Positions 1 to 10,709 of a stretch of DNA of 64,000 nt are shown here, one piece after another (position 1 is the first letter of the stretch; each line of letters begins with the position of its first letter). This DNA comes from Aaosphaeria pasadenensis (lineage: Eukaryota > Ascomycota > Dothideomycetes > Pleosporales), in NCBI GenBank assembly GCA_022813625.1, contig JAKLMB010000020.1, positions 372,001 to 436,000 of the forward strand. The letters run 5' to 3'. The position numbers and the translations under genes were made by a program. The notes under the pieces were generated by a model. That model was given only the letters and a program-made list of their open reading frames with translations, made no database searches and had not been told where the DNA came from.

Positions 1-1471
1 CAAATTTCAATAGCGGTGGTATGTTGTGACCTTTCTCTCTGTCTCGAGTCTCGCTGGCTGGGTCTGGTGAGTTACCCGAGATCGGCCCTTCAAGGTCGGG
101 TCCCCTTCCGCTATGACACCAAAGGTATTTCTGTTACTCACGAGGTTCGGACCATTGTAAGAATAGTAACTACTTACCGAACAAACACAAAGTGCTCTCT
201 CGTCCACACGCTCGTACACATGCACATATGCGTCACTCTGACCCACTCTCAACATGTACCCCAAGCACGGTGACCACGTAAGATGTTAACAGATTCAAGG
301 GGTTCCCCATTCTGTGCTCAATATTCTTCCCCTTTCCCCGCTTTGCAAATCCTTAGCTGATTCTATGGTTTCTTGTACTGCATACTCTGTGTTTCCATAG
401 CCGTGAGCAACTGGGAATCAACATTGGAAGATCTCTATTACTGGATCAGATTTTTTAATTTTCGAAAAGCATTGCCCCCGATGAAATGCTGATGGTAAAT
501 GTACACAGGCTTGACCTTCGTTTAACAGTGTGCCTGATGCAGTAAGTGGTACGCAACTGATACACCTAACCGGCTCGTCCTTGGTATATCACGATGTCTA
601 CTGATATCCGGCACTCCCGAAGGTGCATCGTAATATGACGATCGAATTATCCAATGCGACTCTCAGAAAGCAAATTTGAAAGCATTTCTTCCCCGTCCCT
701 AATGGTCATCTATTCAAAATGAAACGCATTTTCTTCCTCTCGTCAGGTATCAAAACTCGAATCCCAAGCTCCTTTCAAGCACGTGGGACCGGAACATCCG
801 TGATGCACTATCGATATCCCAAAGCTAGAATTGCGCTTTGAGCATCGCATAATCCGCCCTCCGGCCGGCCCGAGAGTCACGAGCGTCTAGTTGCGATCTC
901 GTGAGTTTTCCGACTATAAATGAAGTGGCAATCCCACCCCGGGTTCGTGCGCGCATCGTTCTAGATCTTTCCTTGGTGGATACTCGTCCCCAAGAGTAGA
1001 AATGCAGTCCTGGAAAGTATCGTGCCTTGACTCTTCCCTATGTTTAGGGCTTCGGTATGTGTGGATTCGACTGTGGATCCGAGAGTGGATTATGCTACTT
1101 TGAAGCGTGCGACGTTTCGTTTCCACCATTTGCGATGGTCCACAGGTCATTGGGGGATACGTTTTCCACGCACAACAATAAATAAGGGGTATGTACTCCG
1201 TATTCCGTATATGTCTGCGGATACGCTCATAAATGCCAAAGAACTCTCATACTTGCATAGCACCTGCCATATTGCAGCGACAGACGATTAATTTTTTTTA
1301 TCCTGCATGACAGATTTCCCTCATCAAAACAGAAAGAGAAACACATTCAAATGGATTTCAAGATGGAAGGATATAGAGTCGACATAATATCGACGTATCG
1401 GCCACAATAGATCTCATTCATTTATAGTAGAAATTTTTCTTGAACAAAGGCTCACATTCCTAGACAAAAAC
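1..1471. other. Left-edge stretch with no gene seen
   Basis: All open frames here are short (at most about 85 codons), lack recognisable domains and overlap each other on both strands. No tRNA arms or transposon ends were recognised. It may hold the 3' flank of the aldo/keto reductase gene and part of a neighbour lying outside the window. Confidence 0.5.
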
Positions 1472-2495
1472 TTAATCTTGGCTCACGGTAGGGTCCCAGG
1501 CACAAGGTTCATATACCCCGGTATGTAGTTGCTTCATCTCCTCATCGGAAAGTTCGAAGTCATAGATTTGAGCATTTTCCTCGATGCGTGATTTGGTAAC
1601 CGACTTGGGGAGAATGACGAAACCCTTCCACTTTTGTTAGTATGCGATTGAAGCTATGTCGTGCAAATGAACAACTCACCTTTTGCAAACCCCACCGTAG
1701 CAAGATCTGAGCGGTAGTCTTCCCATACTTCTTCGCCAGCGGCAGTAACAAAGGATCTTCGCTCTTGGTCGCTCGTACCAGCGGACAGTATGCCTCCAGT
1801 ATGACACCCCGCTTGTTGCACCACTCCACAATATCATCCCTAGCGAGCCAAGGGTGCAACTCGACTTGGTTCACGCTCAGCACGCCTCCCTTTCCCTCTC
1901 CCTCTTTCTCATCCGTTGACTTGATCCACGCCTCCAGCTCATCGAGATGATGAACACCATAATTCGAGACACCAATGGATCGGATCTTCCCCGCCTCAAC
2001 GCTCTCAACAAGGGCCTTCCACGCACCAATCCGCGCCTCCTTGCCTCCATACGGCGCATGAATCAGATAAAGATCAACGTAATCCAGTCCCGTGATCTCA
2101 AACGTGTTCGCGATGTGCTGTTTTGCTCCCTCGTAGCTCAGCTGCTTGGGAGGAATTTTCGTGGTGAAAAATAGATCTTCTCGTGGTATTTTGGACGCAT
2201 TCATTCCCTCTACGGATGGTGTCTCGTTGCGGTATGCAACTGCGGAGTCGACATGGCGATATCCGACTTGGAGTGCGTGCTGCACTACTTCGGATGCTAT
2301 CGCTGCTGGTGTCTGGTATACTCCGTATCCAAGGGCGGGAATCTCATACCCTGATGGCATGCGGTATTTCGTGTTGATAGTGAGTTTTGACATTGCTGCT
2401 GGCGAGGCTGAGGCGTGAAATGAGCGAAATTGGGATTTTGCAAACGGAGGGGAAATCGGGAGTTGCCTAGGAAGTCGTTTGAGAGCAATTCGCAT
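1472..2495 (-). CDS. Aldo/keto reductase, NADPH-dependent
   Basis: Two exons: 1630-1472 and 2495-1680, with a 49 bp GT-AG intron (1631-1679). The spliced protein is about 324 aa, a normal size for the AKR superfamily. The (beta/alpha)8 AKR signatures are visible: the catalytic Asp and Tyr in the DSAVAYRNE stretch, Lys in TTKIPP, His in LIHAP, and the cofactor-binding GFVILPKS motif, which is rebuilt only after splicing. Expected role: reduction of carbonyl substrates with NADPH; the substrate is unknown. The chosen start (MRIALKRL) gives a basic, Ser/Ala-rich leader ending in RSFHASASPAA that looks like a mitochondrial presequence. A downstream start (MSKLTINTK, 2393) would give a cytosolic form without it, so two forms are possible. 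An in-frame ATG at 2579 is less likely. Confidence 0.88.
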
Positions 2496-2834
2496 GTTCA
2501 AGTGAATTATTATTGAAGAGAAGTGGTTCCACAAGGCAACGATGCATGTACCCTTGAGGTCAACACTGTGATGACGCACAATTGATCTTATTCGTGGAGA
2601 CTCCGGAGTTAAGGTACATCGTAAATCCGAATTCTATTGAAGCTGCGCTATCGATAAGATGCCTTTCTACGTACAACCGCTTGAACCTAATCATGATCGC
2701 CATCTCTGTTCATTCCTTATATTAGACTTCGATTGATGACAGGGAGATGATGAAACCATCTAGAAGCCAATTCGACCGCCTACTCTCATTATATGCTATT
2801 GCGACATTGAACCGCTAAGTTATTTCTGCATATA

Positions 2835-2905
2835 TTATCGAGGTTGACATGACAGTGGGGATGCAGGAGGCCAGCCACGACGCAGTTGGGTCTCGCGTAA
2901 ACCCT
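2835..2905 (-). pseudogene. Relic fragment of a Dal5-type MFS transporter
   Basis: On the minus strand, 2846-2885 differs at only 6 of 40 bases from 4905-4944, inside the intact MFS gene 2 kb away. Translated, the shared stretch reads TASWLASCIPTVMS against AASWLASCITAVMS. A weaker match extends upstream (DPGF against DAGW). A stop follows soon after and no further exons of a transporter were found. Three of the six differences are synonymous third-position changes, so the fragment probably comes from a once-functional paralogue rather than from a recent copy of the neighbour. Confidence 0.6.
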
Positions 2906-2960
2906 GGATCAGTCTGCATCTCAACGGTGTAGTCTTTACTGCTACAATCAACGCCATGAA

Positions 2961-4379
2961 ATGGAAATCCCTTTTGCATTGATATCAAAACTTCCCTGGC
3001 CGTGTTCACGTATTCTACATTGCCAAGTTCACTCTGCACGTGTTCTCAAGACGCCGATACCATACCGTCACAACCATTTGGATCGCACCTTCACGGGTAA
3101 AGAATTGTTCTCAACGGCCCCAAAACAATACCGTAAACATGGCTTTTTATACGAACCCCTTGAGGGAATAGAAAGGCTCGAGAATTATCGATTAGGGGGT
3201 TACCATCCTGTTAAAATCGGAGAAGTACTTCATCATCGGTACCGAGTTATCCATAAGCTTGAACACGGCACTTTTTCAACTACATGGTTGGCCCGCGATG
3301 AACAATCTGATCGATATGTTGCGCTGAAAATCTGCATAGCAGAGTCGAAATCCCGTGAAGTCGACATCATAAATAGTTGGACCAGACATGAAACCGCGCT
3401 CTGTGCCCAAGGCAGGGTAATGGTCCCTACGATCCTGGATACCTTCACCACCCATGGACCCAACGGAGATCATCCGTGTTACGCCACAGCACCCGCCCGA
3501 GCTAGTATAGCTGATTTGAAAGACGGTTCCTGGAATCGTCTGTTCCGTCTCCACGTTGCCAGGGCATTGGCAGCACAACTTGTTCATACTGTAGATTTCC
3601 TTCATACAGTAGGCATTGTCCATGGAGACCTTCATTTGGGCAATATTCTTCTTAAATACCAGCCTGAATTTGATCAGATATCACCTGAAAAGATTTATGA
3701 AAGATGCGGAGAACCTGAGCTGGAACCAATAGTTCGTTTCGATGGGAAAGCACTTCCTCCTGGTGTCCCATCGCATGGCGTAGTGCCAATATGGCTTGGA
3801 GAAGCCAGCGAGAAGATTACACTTGGAGAAGCTCGACTCCTACTCACGGACTTTGGCGAGTCCTTCTCTTACCACCAACAAACCAGGTATATCTCTCATG
3901 CCCCTCTCGTCTTCCGTCCACCTGAAGCTCGCTTCGAACCAAACACGCCACTCGCGTTTTCATCAGATATTTGGAGTCTCGCCTGCACCATCTGGGCTAT
4001 TATTGCTCAAAGACCGCTGTTCGAAGGTCTCCTTGCTACAGAGGACGATATGACCTGTGAGCAGGTTGACACTCTTGGTATCCTACCGACTGAGTGGTGG
4101 GAAGCGTGGGAGGCGCGAGGAGACAAATTTACAGAGGACGGCACGCCAATCAACCGGAATCATTATCGCTCTTGGGATGACAGATTCATGGATAGCGTGC
4201 AGCGGCCGAGGGAGGAATGTTCGATGCCCTTGATCAGTCCTCCGGAGAAGAAAGCGATTTTTGACATGCTCCGTCCAATGCTTACATTTAGACCTGAGGA
4301 TCGCGGCACAAAGAAGCAAGTTCTTGAATCGGAATGGATGGTCAAGTGGGCACTTTCTAAATATGAAAAGATCGAATAG
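2961..4379 (+). CDS. SRPK-like serine/threonine protein kinase
   Basis: Single-exon gene of 472 aa. Kinase features in order: a degenerate glycine loop (LEHGTFSTTWLA, about residues 100-111), the ATP-binding Lys in VALKI (K123), the catalytic loop HGDLHLGN (D223, N228), and the DFG motif (297-299, in LLTDFGES). A long insert between catalytic loop and DFG (about 230-290), plus the start context GGYHPVKIGEVL followed by YRVIHKLEHGTFST, is typical of SRPK-type kinases (SR-protein or Sky1-like), a family common in filamentous fungi. The catalytic loop has GDLH in place of the usual TDLK, seen in divergent fungal members, so activity is likely but not certain. The start is the first ATG of the open frame; it lies close to the transporter relic on the opposite strand. 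Confidence 0.85.
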   Translation: MEIPFALISKLPWPCSRILHCQVHSARVLKTPIPYRHNHLDRTFTGKELFSTAPKQYRKHGFLYEPLEGIERLENYRLGGYHPVKIGEVLHHRYRVIHKLEHGTFSTTWLARDEQSDRYVALKICIAESKSREVDIINSWTRHETALCAQGRVMVPTILDTFTTHGPNGDHPCYATAPARASIADLKDGSWNRLFRLHVARALAAQLVHTVDFLHTVGIVHGDLHLGNILLKYQPEFDQISPEKIYERCGEPELEPIVRFDGKALPPGVPSHGVVPIWLGEASEKITLGEARLLLTDFGESFSYHQQTRYISHAPLVFRPPEARFEPNTPLAFSSDIWSLACTIWAIIAQRPLFEGLLATEDDMTCEQVDTLGILPTEWWEAWEARGDKFTEDGTPINRNHYRSWDDRFMDSVQRPREECSMPLISPPEKKAIFDMLRPMLTFRPEDRGTKKQVLESEWMVKWALSKYEKIE

Positions 4380-4552
4380 ATATGGCGATCGTTGCATTAT
4401 TCAAAGGCCTCATGATTTCTGTCTATATTTCTTTACATATCATAGTTGAGACAGAGACGACTAATTAATCACACTTAACTCTTCCTGTCGCGAAACATTC
4501 GACCACACTCTAAAAGCGCAAGAATGGGTCCTGGAGAAGAATCAAGAAAGAT

Positions 4553-6356
4553 TTACCAGCTATATCTGAAATTCGAATCCTCCTTGTCTGTCAAATCTGT
4601 GATTGGCAGGCCGTTCTTGTCCAAAACAACATGGTCCAAGTCATCACTCTGTCCGCCGTTCGAAGCGGCCTGGTCCCTTTTCATGTTGTCGCGCTTGCAC
4701 ACGAACCAGTAGGCACCGACTACAACAAACAACAGACACCAAGTAACGAGGGCAGTAACCACACCGTTGAAGTATCGTGGCTTCTCCGTCCAGAGTTGAG
4801 GAGACGCAATGCAGCCTGCGCAATAGCCGATGAAGAACACTGCACTGACCACAGATCTTTTCGTGTTTCCCTTCACGTTGGAGGCTGTGAGGGATAGGAG
4901 TGGCGACATGACGGCGGTGATGCAGGAGGCTAGCCATGATGCAGCGATCAATCCCCAACCAGCGTCAACTGACAACTTCAAAAGTAGGACGTTGCCGATG
5001 ATAGGTGGTATAATCAAAACGAGGACCACGGCGGTACGATTGCGTGGGAACAGCCAGCACCCGAAGACACCAATCCACAAGAGCAGGATCTGTGCCGCTC
5101 CTGATGGCGAAGTGTACAACATGGTCTGGTACTTATCATAACCGATAGTGTTGATGACAAGCGAAGCAAACTAGCAGAGGTGTGAGCATTCAATAAAAGC
5201 GATTCCTTGATTGATAACTTACTGTGAGAACGGGCGACTGCATTGTGACTAAAACACCAAATGAGAAGACGAACCATGTCTTCACGTCCAGCAACGATTC
5301 CTTAAGCTGCCTCACGGAGAATGAAGTCTTATCACCACCCTCTCGGTCCTTTGCCATGCGAAGTGATAGTACCTCCTTTTCGCGAGCGTTCAGGAACCAG
5401 GCGTTCTTGGGCCCGTTGGGCATCAAGAAGAAGAAAAGGACACCAGAAAACGCTGTAAGCGCACCGCAGACGATGAACATAACCCGCCATGGTTGAATCG
5501 TCAGTGAGGGATTCTTGCCGATTCCGTACATGAGCAGACAACCAATGACCTGAGCTGCTCCATTCATGGTGACCCATAGACTTTGCAAGTTAGCTTTCAA
5601 TAGTATTCGAATGGTACAGAAGACTTACGCAGTTCTTGTGGCGTGCTCATTCTTCTGGTACCAGATAGAGGTAATTGTTACAAAGGCGGGTGACACCGCG
5701 CCTTCAGTAAATCCAAGCAGGAATCGCACCGCTGCGAAACCAGCGAAATTCCGGGGTGCAGCGAGGCACATGCAAACCACACCCCATATTATGACCGTTA
5801 TTCCGACGAACTTGGTAAGGGGAAGTTTGGACATCAAGTAGATGAAAGGGTACTCTGCTACCTATGATAAGGGTCATCTTGTTAGCGTGAATCTTGAATA
5901 CGAAGTGCAAATTCGGACAGACTCACAAGCTGGCCAACATAGAAGATTGAAGAGCACCATGAATATTGTACACTCGTTAGGTTAAGGTCTTTGAGGAGGC
6001 CGAAGATCTATAATGGTACTGTTAGATTTGTAGATAACATGGATATGGTAATAACATACGGCTGCATAACTCAAACTTTGTTTGTCGAGATACTGGAATG
6101 CGTTAGCAATGAGCATATGGTGGAATAGAATGTCTATACACACTTGCATGAAGAAGACCAAACACATCAACGGTAGAATGGTGAGATCAATCTTGCGCAA
6201 CACTTGTTTCTCTTCTTCCGATGTGTAGGAGCCGGCTCCAATGACATCTCCTATCTCCTCGCTCTTTGGTTGCCTGGCCGCATCAAGCTCGTGCTCGTGC
6301 TCATGCTCATGCGCATGCTTCGGGTCCGACATGGTTTTCTCGATGGCCGTGGACAT
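4553..6356 (-). CDS. MFS permease, allantoate/Dal5-type anion:cation symporter
   Basis: Six exons: 6356-6144, 6092-6060 (only 33 bp), 6007-5927, 5861-5629, 5580-5223 and 5170-4553; protein 511 aa. Family signatures: the KIDLTILPLMCLVFFMQYLDKQ segment of TM1 (split by an intron), GFTEGAVSPAF in TM4, and many hydrophobic segments consistent with 12 TMs. The family (Dal5, Tna1, Seo1 relatives) imports anionic organic nitrogen or vitamin compounds such as allantoate, ureidosuccinate, nicotinate or small peptides at the plasma membrane. The cytosolic N-terminus has an unusual alternating His/Glu run (HAHEHEHEHELD). The gene is divergent from an amidohydrolase and shares a promoter with GATA and TTGCCG(A/T)CG elements, so I infer that the permease supplies the amidohydrolase's substrate. 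An in-frame ATG at 6368 adds four residues. Confidence 0.9.
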
Positions 6357-6469
6357 TGTATGATGCAAATACTGAGGCGAAGAAGGCGGCGTTCAGAGTC
6401 CTGATGGATATGCAAGGAGGAGCATTAGGACTTATTTAAGTGGCCACTGCGAACATGACTGGGCTGACC

Positions 6470-6770
6470 CGGTTGATAAAGAGCAATGATATCCTGTGTG
6501 GGATAGAAGAACCCTGCGCTAAGACTCCGCCCTATCCATTCACTTGGATTTCTCCTTGGTGGTTATCATTTGGAATTGGCAGTGGAAATTGCTGGGGTTT
6601 AGAAATCTGGGGAAAAGATAAGTGGCAGATTGCCGTCGGATCGTTGCCATCGGAATGTGACAAGCGTCGGCAATCCGTCTAGCCTACGCACAAGTGCCTG
6701 CATATCTGGATGGCAGATTGCCGACGCTAGGGTAAGCTATGTTCCTCATACTCTATCTAAAAGTTATCTC
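6470..6770. promoter_or_regulatory. Shared divergent promoter with repeated CGG-type element and GATA sites
   Basis: Between the MFS permease and the amidohydrolase lie repeated copies of one element: TGGCAGATTGCCGTCGG (6623-6639), a weaker direct copy TTGCCATCGG (6644-6653), an inverted copy GCGTCGGCAATCCGTC (6664-6679) and TGGCAGATTGCCGACGC (6711-6727). CGG/CCG triplets are the usual half-sites of Zn2Cys6 regulators, and such a gene is two genes away. HGATAR sites for AreA-type GATA factors occur at 6474-6479 (TGATAA), 6616-6621 (AGATAA) and 6764-6769 (TTATCT, reverse strand). That the local regulator binds the repeats is inference. Confidence 0.65.
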
Positions 6771-6889
6771 CGCTCTTGATATTTCTCTGGGCAATCTTCC
6801 AAAACTTCTATTACAGAGAAACAAGTGTTGGAATATACCTATCTTCTCCTTGAAAACCACACCTAACAGCATCCACACATAATCACAAT

Positions 6890-8278
6890 ATGGTCGCGGA
6901 GGCAGATCTCAAGCCTTGGCTCAGGCCAACACAGAACCCCTACATCCTTCGCAACGCTTCGATAGTCGATGTCGTGAAGGGTTCAATACGTGGAAACGTC
7001 GATGTCACCGTAGAAGATGGCAAGATAACCATGATTACCTCTACCACAAGCAACCAAAAACCACAACCAGGCTTCAAGGAAGTCGATTGCACAGGCATTT
7101 ACTTGTCCCCTGGGCTCATCGATTGTCATGTGCACCTGATAGCTACTCCCGGTTTCGACAACCTTTCTGCAGCATTCGGAAACCCTGAATCAGTGAGCCT
7201 ACTCCGACAACCGTATGTCTGCTCCCAAATGTTGCACCGTGGCTTCACATCCATCCGCGACTGCGGCGGCGCGCACTCAGCACTCAAGGAAGCGATCGAG
7301 GACGGCGTCTTCCCAGGCCCCCGTCTGTTCATTGCCGGGCATGCTCTCAGTCAGTCCGGCGGTCATGCAGATTTCCGCAACAAGCACGACCACTCCGCTT
7401 GCTGTGGTGGTGCCACAAATGGTCTTGGCCGAGTCTGCAACGGTGTCGCAGAGTGCATGCAGGCCGTCCGCGAGGAGATCCGCAGCGGCAGCGACTTCAT
7501 CAAGATCATGGGTTCGGGAGGTGTTAGCAGCCCAACCGACAAGATCTCCCACCTGCAGTTCACACCGGAGGAGATCAGAGCTATGGTTGGTTGCGCCAAA
7601 AATGCTGGAACCTATGTGACAGCTCATGCCTACACACCCGAGGCCATTCGACATTGCGTTGAGAATGGTGTCAAGGGAATTGAGCATGGAAACTTCCTCG
7701 ACAAGGAAACAGCTAAACTACTGGTGGAGAATGATGTCTACTTGACTCCAACACTCATCACCTACAACGAAATGGCCTCGCCAAAGTGGGAAGGCTTCTT
7801 GCCTCCATCGGAGAAGTCAAAGAACACACAGGTGCTTGAAGCTGGGCTCAGGGCACTCAAGATTGCCTCCGAGGCTAGCGTCAAGATGTGCTTTGGTACT
7901 GATTTGTTGGGTATGCTTACATTCCATCCAGACCTACTCGATCACTCTGCTTACAATATTATAGGCCCTCTTGGATCTGCTCAGACACACGAGTTCTCCT
8001 TGCGATCGAAAGTTCTCGCCCCCATCGAGGTTTTGCGCAGTGCAACGTTGAACCCCGCGCAAATGCTTGGACATGCAGATAACTTAGGACAAATCAAAGA
8101 AGGATTCGAGGCGGATATATTGTTCCTCGCCGCAAATCCGTTGGACGATATTACTATTTTCGACAAGCCTGATCAATTCCTTAAAGGCGTTATGAAGGAG
8201 GGCCGAGTGTACAAAAGCCGGTGGAGTGGTCTCGCAGAGGATGCAAATGCGCCAGTGCGAATTCAGTCACTGTTGTAG
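6890..8278 (+). CDS. Metal-dependent amidohydrolase (imidazolonepropionase/prolidase-like)
   Basis: Intronless, 462 aa. All metal ligands of the amidohydrolase superfamily are visible: HxH in LIDCHVHL (H80, H82), the carbamylated Lys in DFIKIMGSGG (K205), His in TAHAY (H246), His in IEHGN (H266) and Asp in CFGTDLL (D338). This pattern matches the Met_dep_hydrolase_A / imidazolonepropionase-like group, which includes Xaa-Pro dipeptidases and fungal enzymes acting on cyclic or aryl amides. No signal peptide is seen, so it is probably cytosolic. It is divergent from a Dal5-type permease and followed, tail to tail with 67 bp between stops, by a Zn2Cys6 regulator. I infer a small uptake-and-hydrolysis pathway for a nitrogen-containing substrate; the substrate is not readable from sequence. 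Confidence 0.9.
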   Translation: MVAEADLKPWLRPTQNPYILRNASIVDVVKGSIRGNVDVTVEDGKITMITSTTSNQKPQPGFKEVDCTGIYLSPGLIDCHVHLIATPGFDNLSAAFGNPESVSLLRQPYVCSQMLHRGFTSIRDCGGAHSALKEAIEDGVFPGPRLFIAGHALSQSGGHADFRNKHDHSACCGGATNGLGRVCNGVAECMQAVREEIRSGSDFIKIMGSGGVSSPTDKISHLQFTPEEIRAMVGCAKNAGTYVTAHAYTPEAIRHCVENGVKGIEHGNFLDKETAKLLVENDVYLTPTLITYNEMASPKWEGFLPPSEKSKNTQVLEAGLRALKIASEASVKMCFGTDLLGMLTFHPDLLDHSAYNIIGPLGSAQTHEFSLRSKVLAPIEVLRSATLNPAQMLGHADNLGQIKEGFEADILFLAANPLDDITIFDKPDQFLKGVMKEGRVYKSRWSGLAEDANAPVRIQSLL

Positions 8279-8345
8279 GATGTAAAAGTGTGTTGAAAGA
8301 ATTTCTTTTTCTTGTATGACGATCTCCTATGGAGACATAGCAGTC

Positions 8346-10709
8346 TTATGGCTGAAAATCAAAACCCAGCATATCAATACCAGTAAGGCCCATGAGGAAC
8401 GTGGGATCTTGGTTAAATTCGATCGAAGAGTACGAACCATCAAAATGAGACAGTGGAGTTGGCGTGGTTTGATCTTGAACGCTAAGCATTGTGGCCGTAT
8501 ATGCTGGTTCTGAAAGCTGCTGCAGGGCGGTAGCTCCATCCCACCTAGTGAACGCATTTGATGAGTCTGGCGAGAGCGCGGAACCATGCGTTTGGATTGG
8601 CTCTTCGGCTTCAAATGTTCGTTGATGGAGAGAATCGACCAATTCCTCCATGTGTCCGGACTGTTGCGTCAGCCACTGTGCCCAAGTATTGTAGTCCGAT
8701 TCTCGCGATCCAAAATTCGTTGCAAGTGGGAGCGTTTCGATTTGATTCATCTTCTCCACTGCCTCGTCGGCAATGGACTGTAGTGCTTCGACAAACCCGA
8801 CACCAGCCGTGGCAGTTGCGTTGCCCTCGGCCATCTTTCGCAGGCTGTCCATCCCAAACACTACGAGTCTCTCGTAACTAGCGTCCCGTTCCAGTATTCC
8901 CGCCAAAAGAATTACTGTGGTTGCTATGCTACAGCCTTGGAAATCCGTGAATGAAAATCGTGTCAGATTTCCCGTGCGTCGGACGTCTTCGAGAAGATGA
9001 AGAACCTTCCTAGCTGCTTTGATGCATGTTTGCGATAAGTAGTGCGCATGCTCTGACAGTTCTATAGGTTGGTTGTCCTGCGCGAGGTGCTTCCTGAGAT
9101 GCGCCCTAACAATGGCGACAACGCTGACTTTGCCCATCGATATCCATGTAAAATAATAATTGAGGTACAAGTGGAATGCAGCACGATAGCTTGAAGATTT
9201 GGGGTCGATGTTCTGTAATCGTAAACTTGGAGGTAGTGCTTGTTTCCATGACTTAAGTTCTCTGTCGATTCGAAGAAGCAGACTTTGTGACGCTCTGTTG
9301 ATGATTGATTAGTTGCGCGAAAACAAGGACATTAAACAGAACCGATATATGGCTTACATCGGTTCTTCGACAAGGTCGATGATTTTGGTCAACTGTGCGT
9401 TTGCGATCTGATGATCGATGTTGTTGAAGACCTGTCGATCATCCAATGATGGAGAAGCCGACGGCAAATCTGCAGTAATGGCTGCCGCATCAATGGATCG
9501 AGGCCTATTCAGCTTAATCGCCGTATTTCTGTACGGATGTTAAACCGGGTGAAGGACTGTAAAAGGTCTGTTGTCTTGCCTTTCTAGAGAATAGATAGCC
9601 CACCATAGTCTACAGCGTATTTCCCTTTCTGTCGCGTCGACAACAATGTCTTCTGATTTCAAATGCAAGTCCAGCGCGAGAGCCTTTCTCAATGCAAGCC
9701 CAAGGTAAATATATGATGACCCAATAGCGCTGGCGGGAAGTAGATAGACCCCGATCAGATACGATGCTTGCACTGCACGAATTACGTTGAGTTCGATAAT
9801 CTCAGGGATCAGAGAACGAGCCTGATGGTAGAAGATACGCCCTGGGTCTCCATCGTTATCGAGGGGGTTTGGGTGTGATGATCGGGGCCGAACCAGCGTG
9901 GCCCATTGACTCCCCAACGCAAATGCGGCGTGCGCCAGGCAAACGAAGCCGACATCTTGTCGCAAATGAGAGTCTTCAGACGTATAGAAATTTTCGATAT
10001 CCTTGATCATCTGGGCTTGGTCGAAGTAGAAAAATGCGTCAGTGCCATGCTCATTGCACACAGAAAGTAGGAAATCTGCGATGGGCCGTGGAGGGAAGGC
10101 ATCTACAGCCTTTTGGAGTCTTCGGGCCTGCTCAGGTTGAAGATGATGGGTAGGAGGTTTCTGAACGATTAGTTGAAGTGTTTCAAAATGAAAATATACG
10201 ATGTTGATAACCTACATATTGTGGATTTACTCGAGATTCGGATTCTGGACGGGAACTAGGGATAAGCGAAAAGGTTTCGCGCAATTTGGAGAGGAATCGG
10301 GGCCACATGAAGCCATGCGATGGAGCTGTTGCTATTCGAATTTTAGCGATGGGAGTTTCATTAGCACAATAAATCGTTGCTTCATACGTCCATCGGTTTC
10401 AAACGTTGCGATAGGGCTAGTTTGGCCATCACTCAAGATGTCTGGATCAACAGTAGCTGGAGGGCTTCGTGTGCGCTCAAAGTGACATGGCAGTGATTGC
10501 TGTTGGCACCTCTGGCATACTCCATGTGGTGTTTCTATGCATTTGCTCTTACGCGCTTTGCAACGAGTGCATCTGAAAATAAGTATCAGCACGAGTTTGA
10601 TCAATGAGCTTTAACGTAATTGTACTACTCACGCTCGAGGTGCCCTTTTCCGATCCTCATCGAGCACACGTCTCCGGCGCCTGTGACGCACGCCGGCCGC
10701 CGTTTCCAT
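8346..10709 (-). CDS. Zn2Cys6 transcription factor with fungal middle homology domain
   Basis: Six exons: 10709-10633, 10572-10388, 10331-10216, 10160-9580, 9528-9358 and 9294-8346; protein 692 aa. A basic N-terminus (HRRRRRV) precedes the zinc cluster C-x2-C-x6-C-x7-C-x2-C-x6-C (CTRCKARKSKC then CQRC), itself joined by splicing. The fungal-specific TF domain follows, with the usual WWAIYSLER then KLNRPRSI core. That core is rebuilt only by a 51 bp GC-AG intron (9529-9579, donor AG|GCAAG); otherwise an in-frame TAA truncates the protein. The last exon includes YLNYYFTWISMGKV, typical of these regulators. The gene sits beside the amidohydrolase and permease and is their likely pathway-specific activator. 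It is also divergent from the xylanase gene. Confidence 0.87.

Noticed and set aside
9529..9579. Regulator gene read as a pseudogene because of an in-frame stop
   Set aside because: A GC-AG intron removes the stop and restores the family core in phase.
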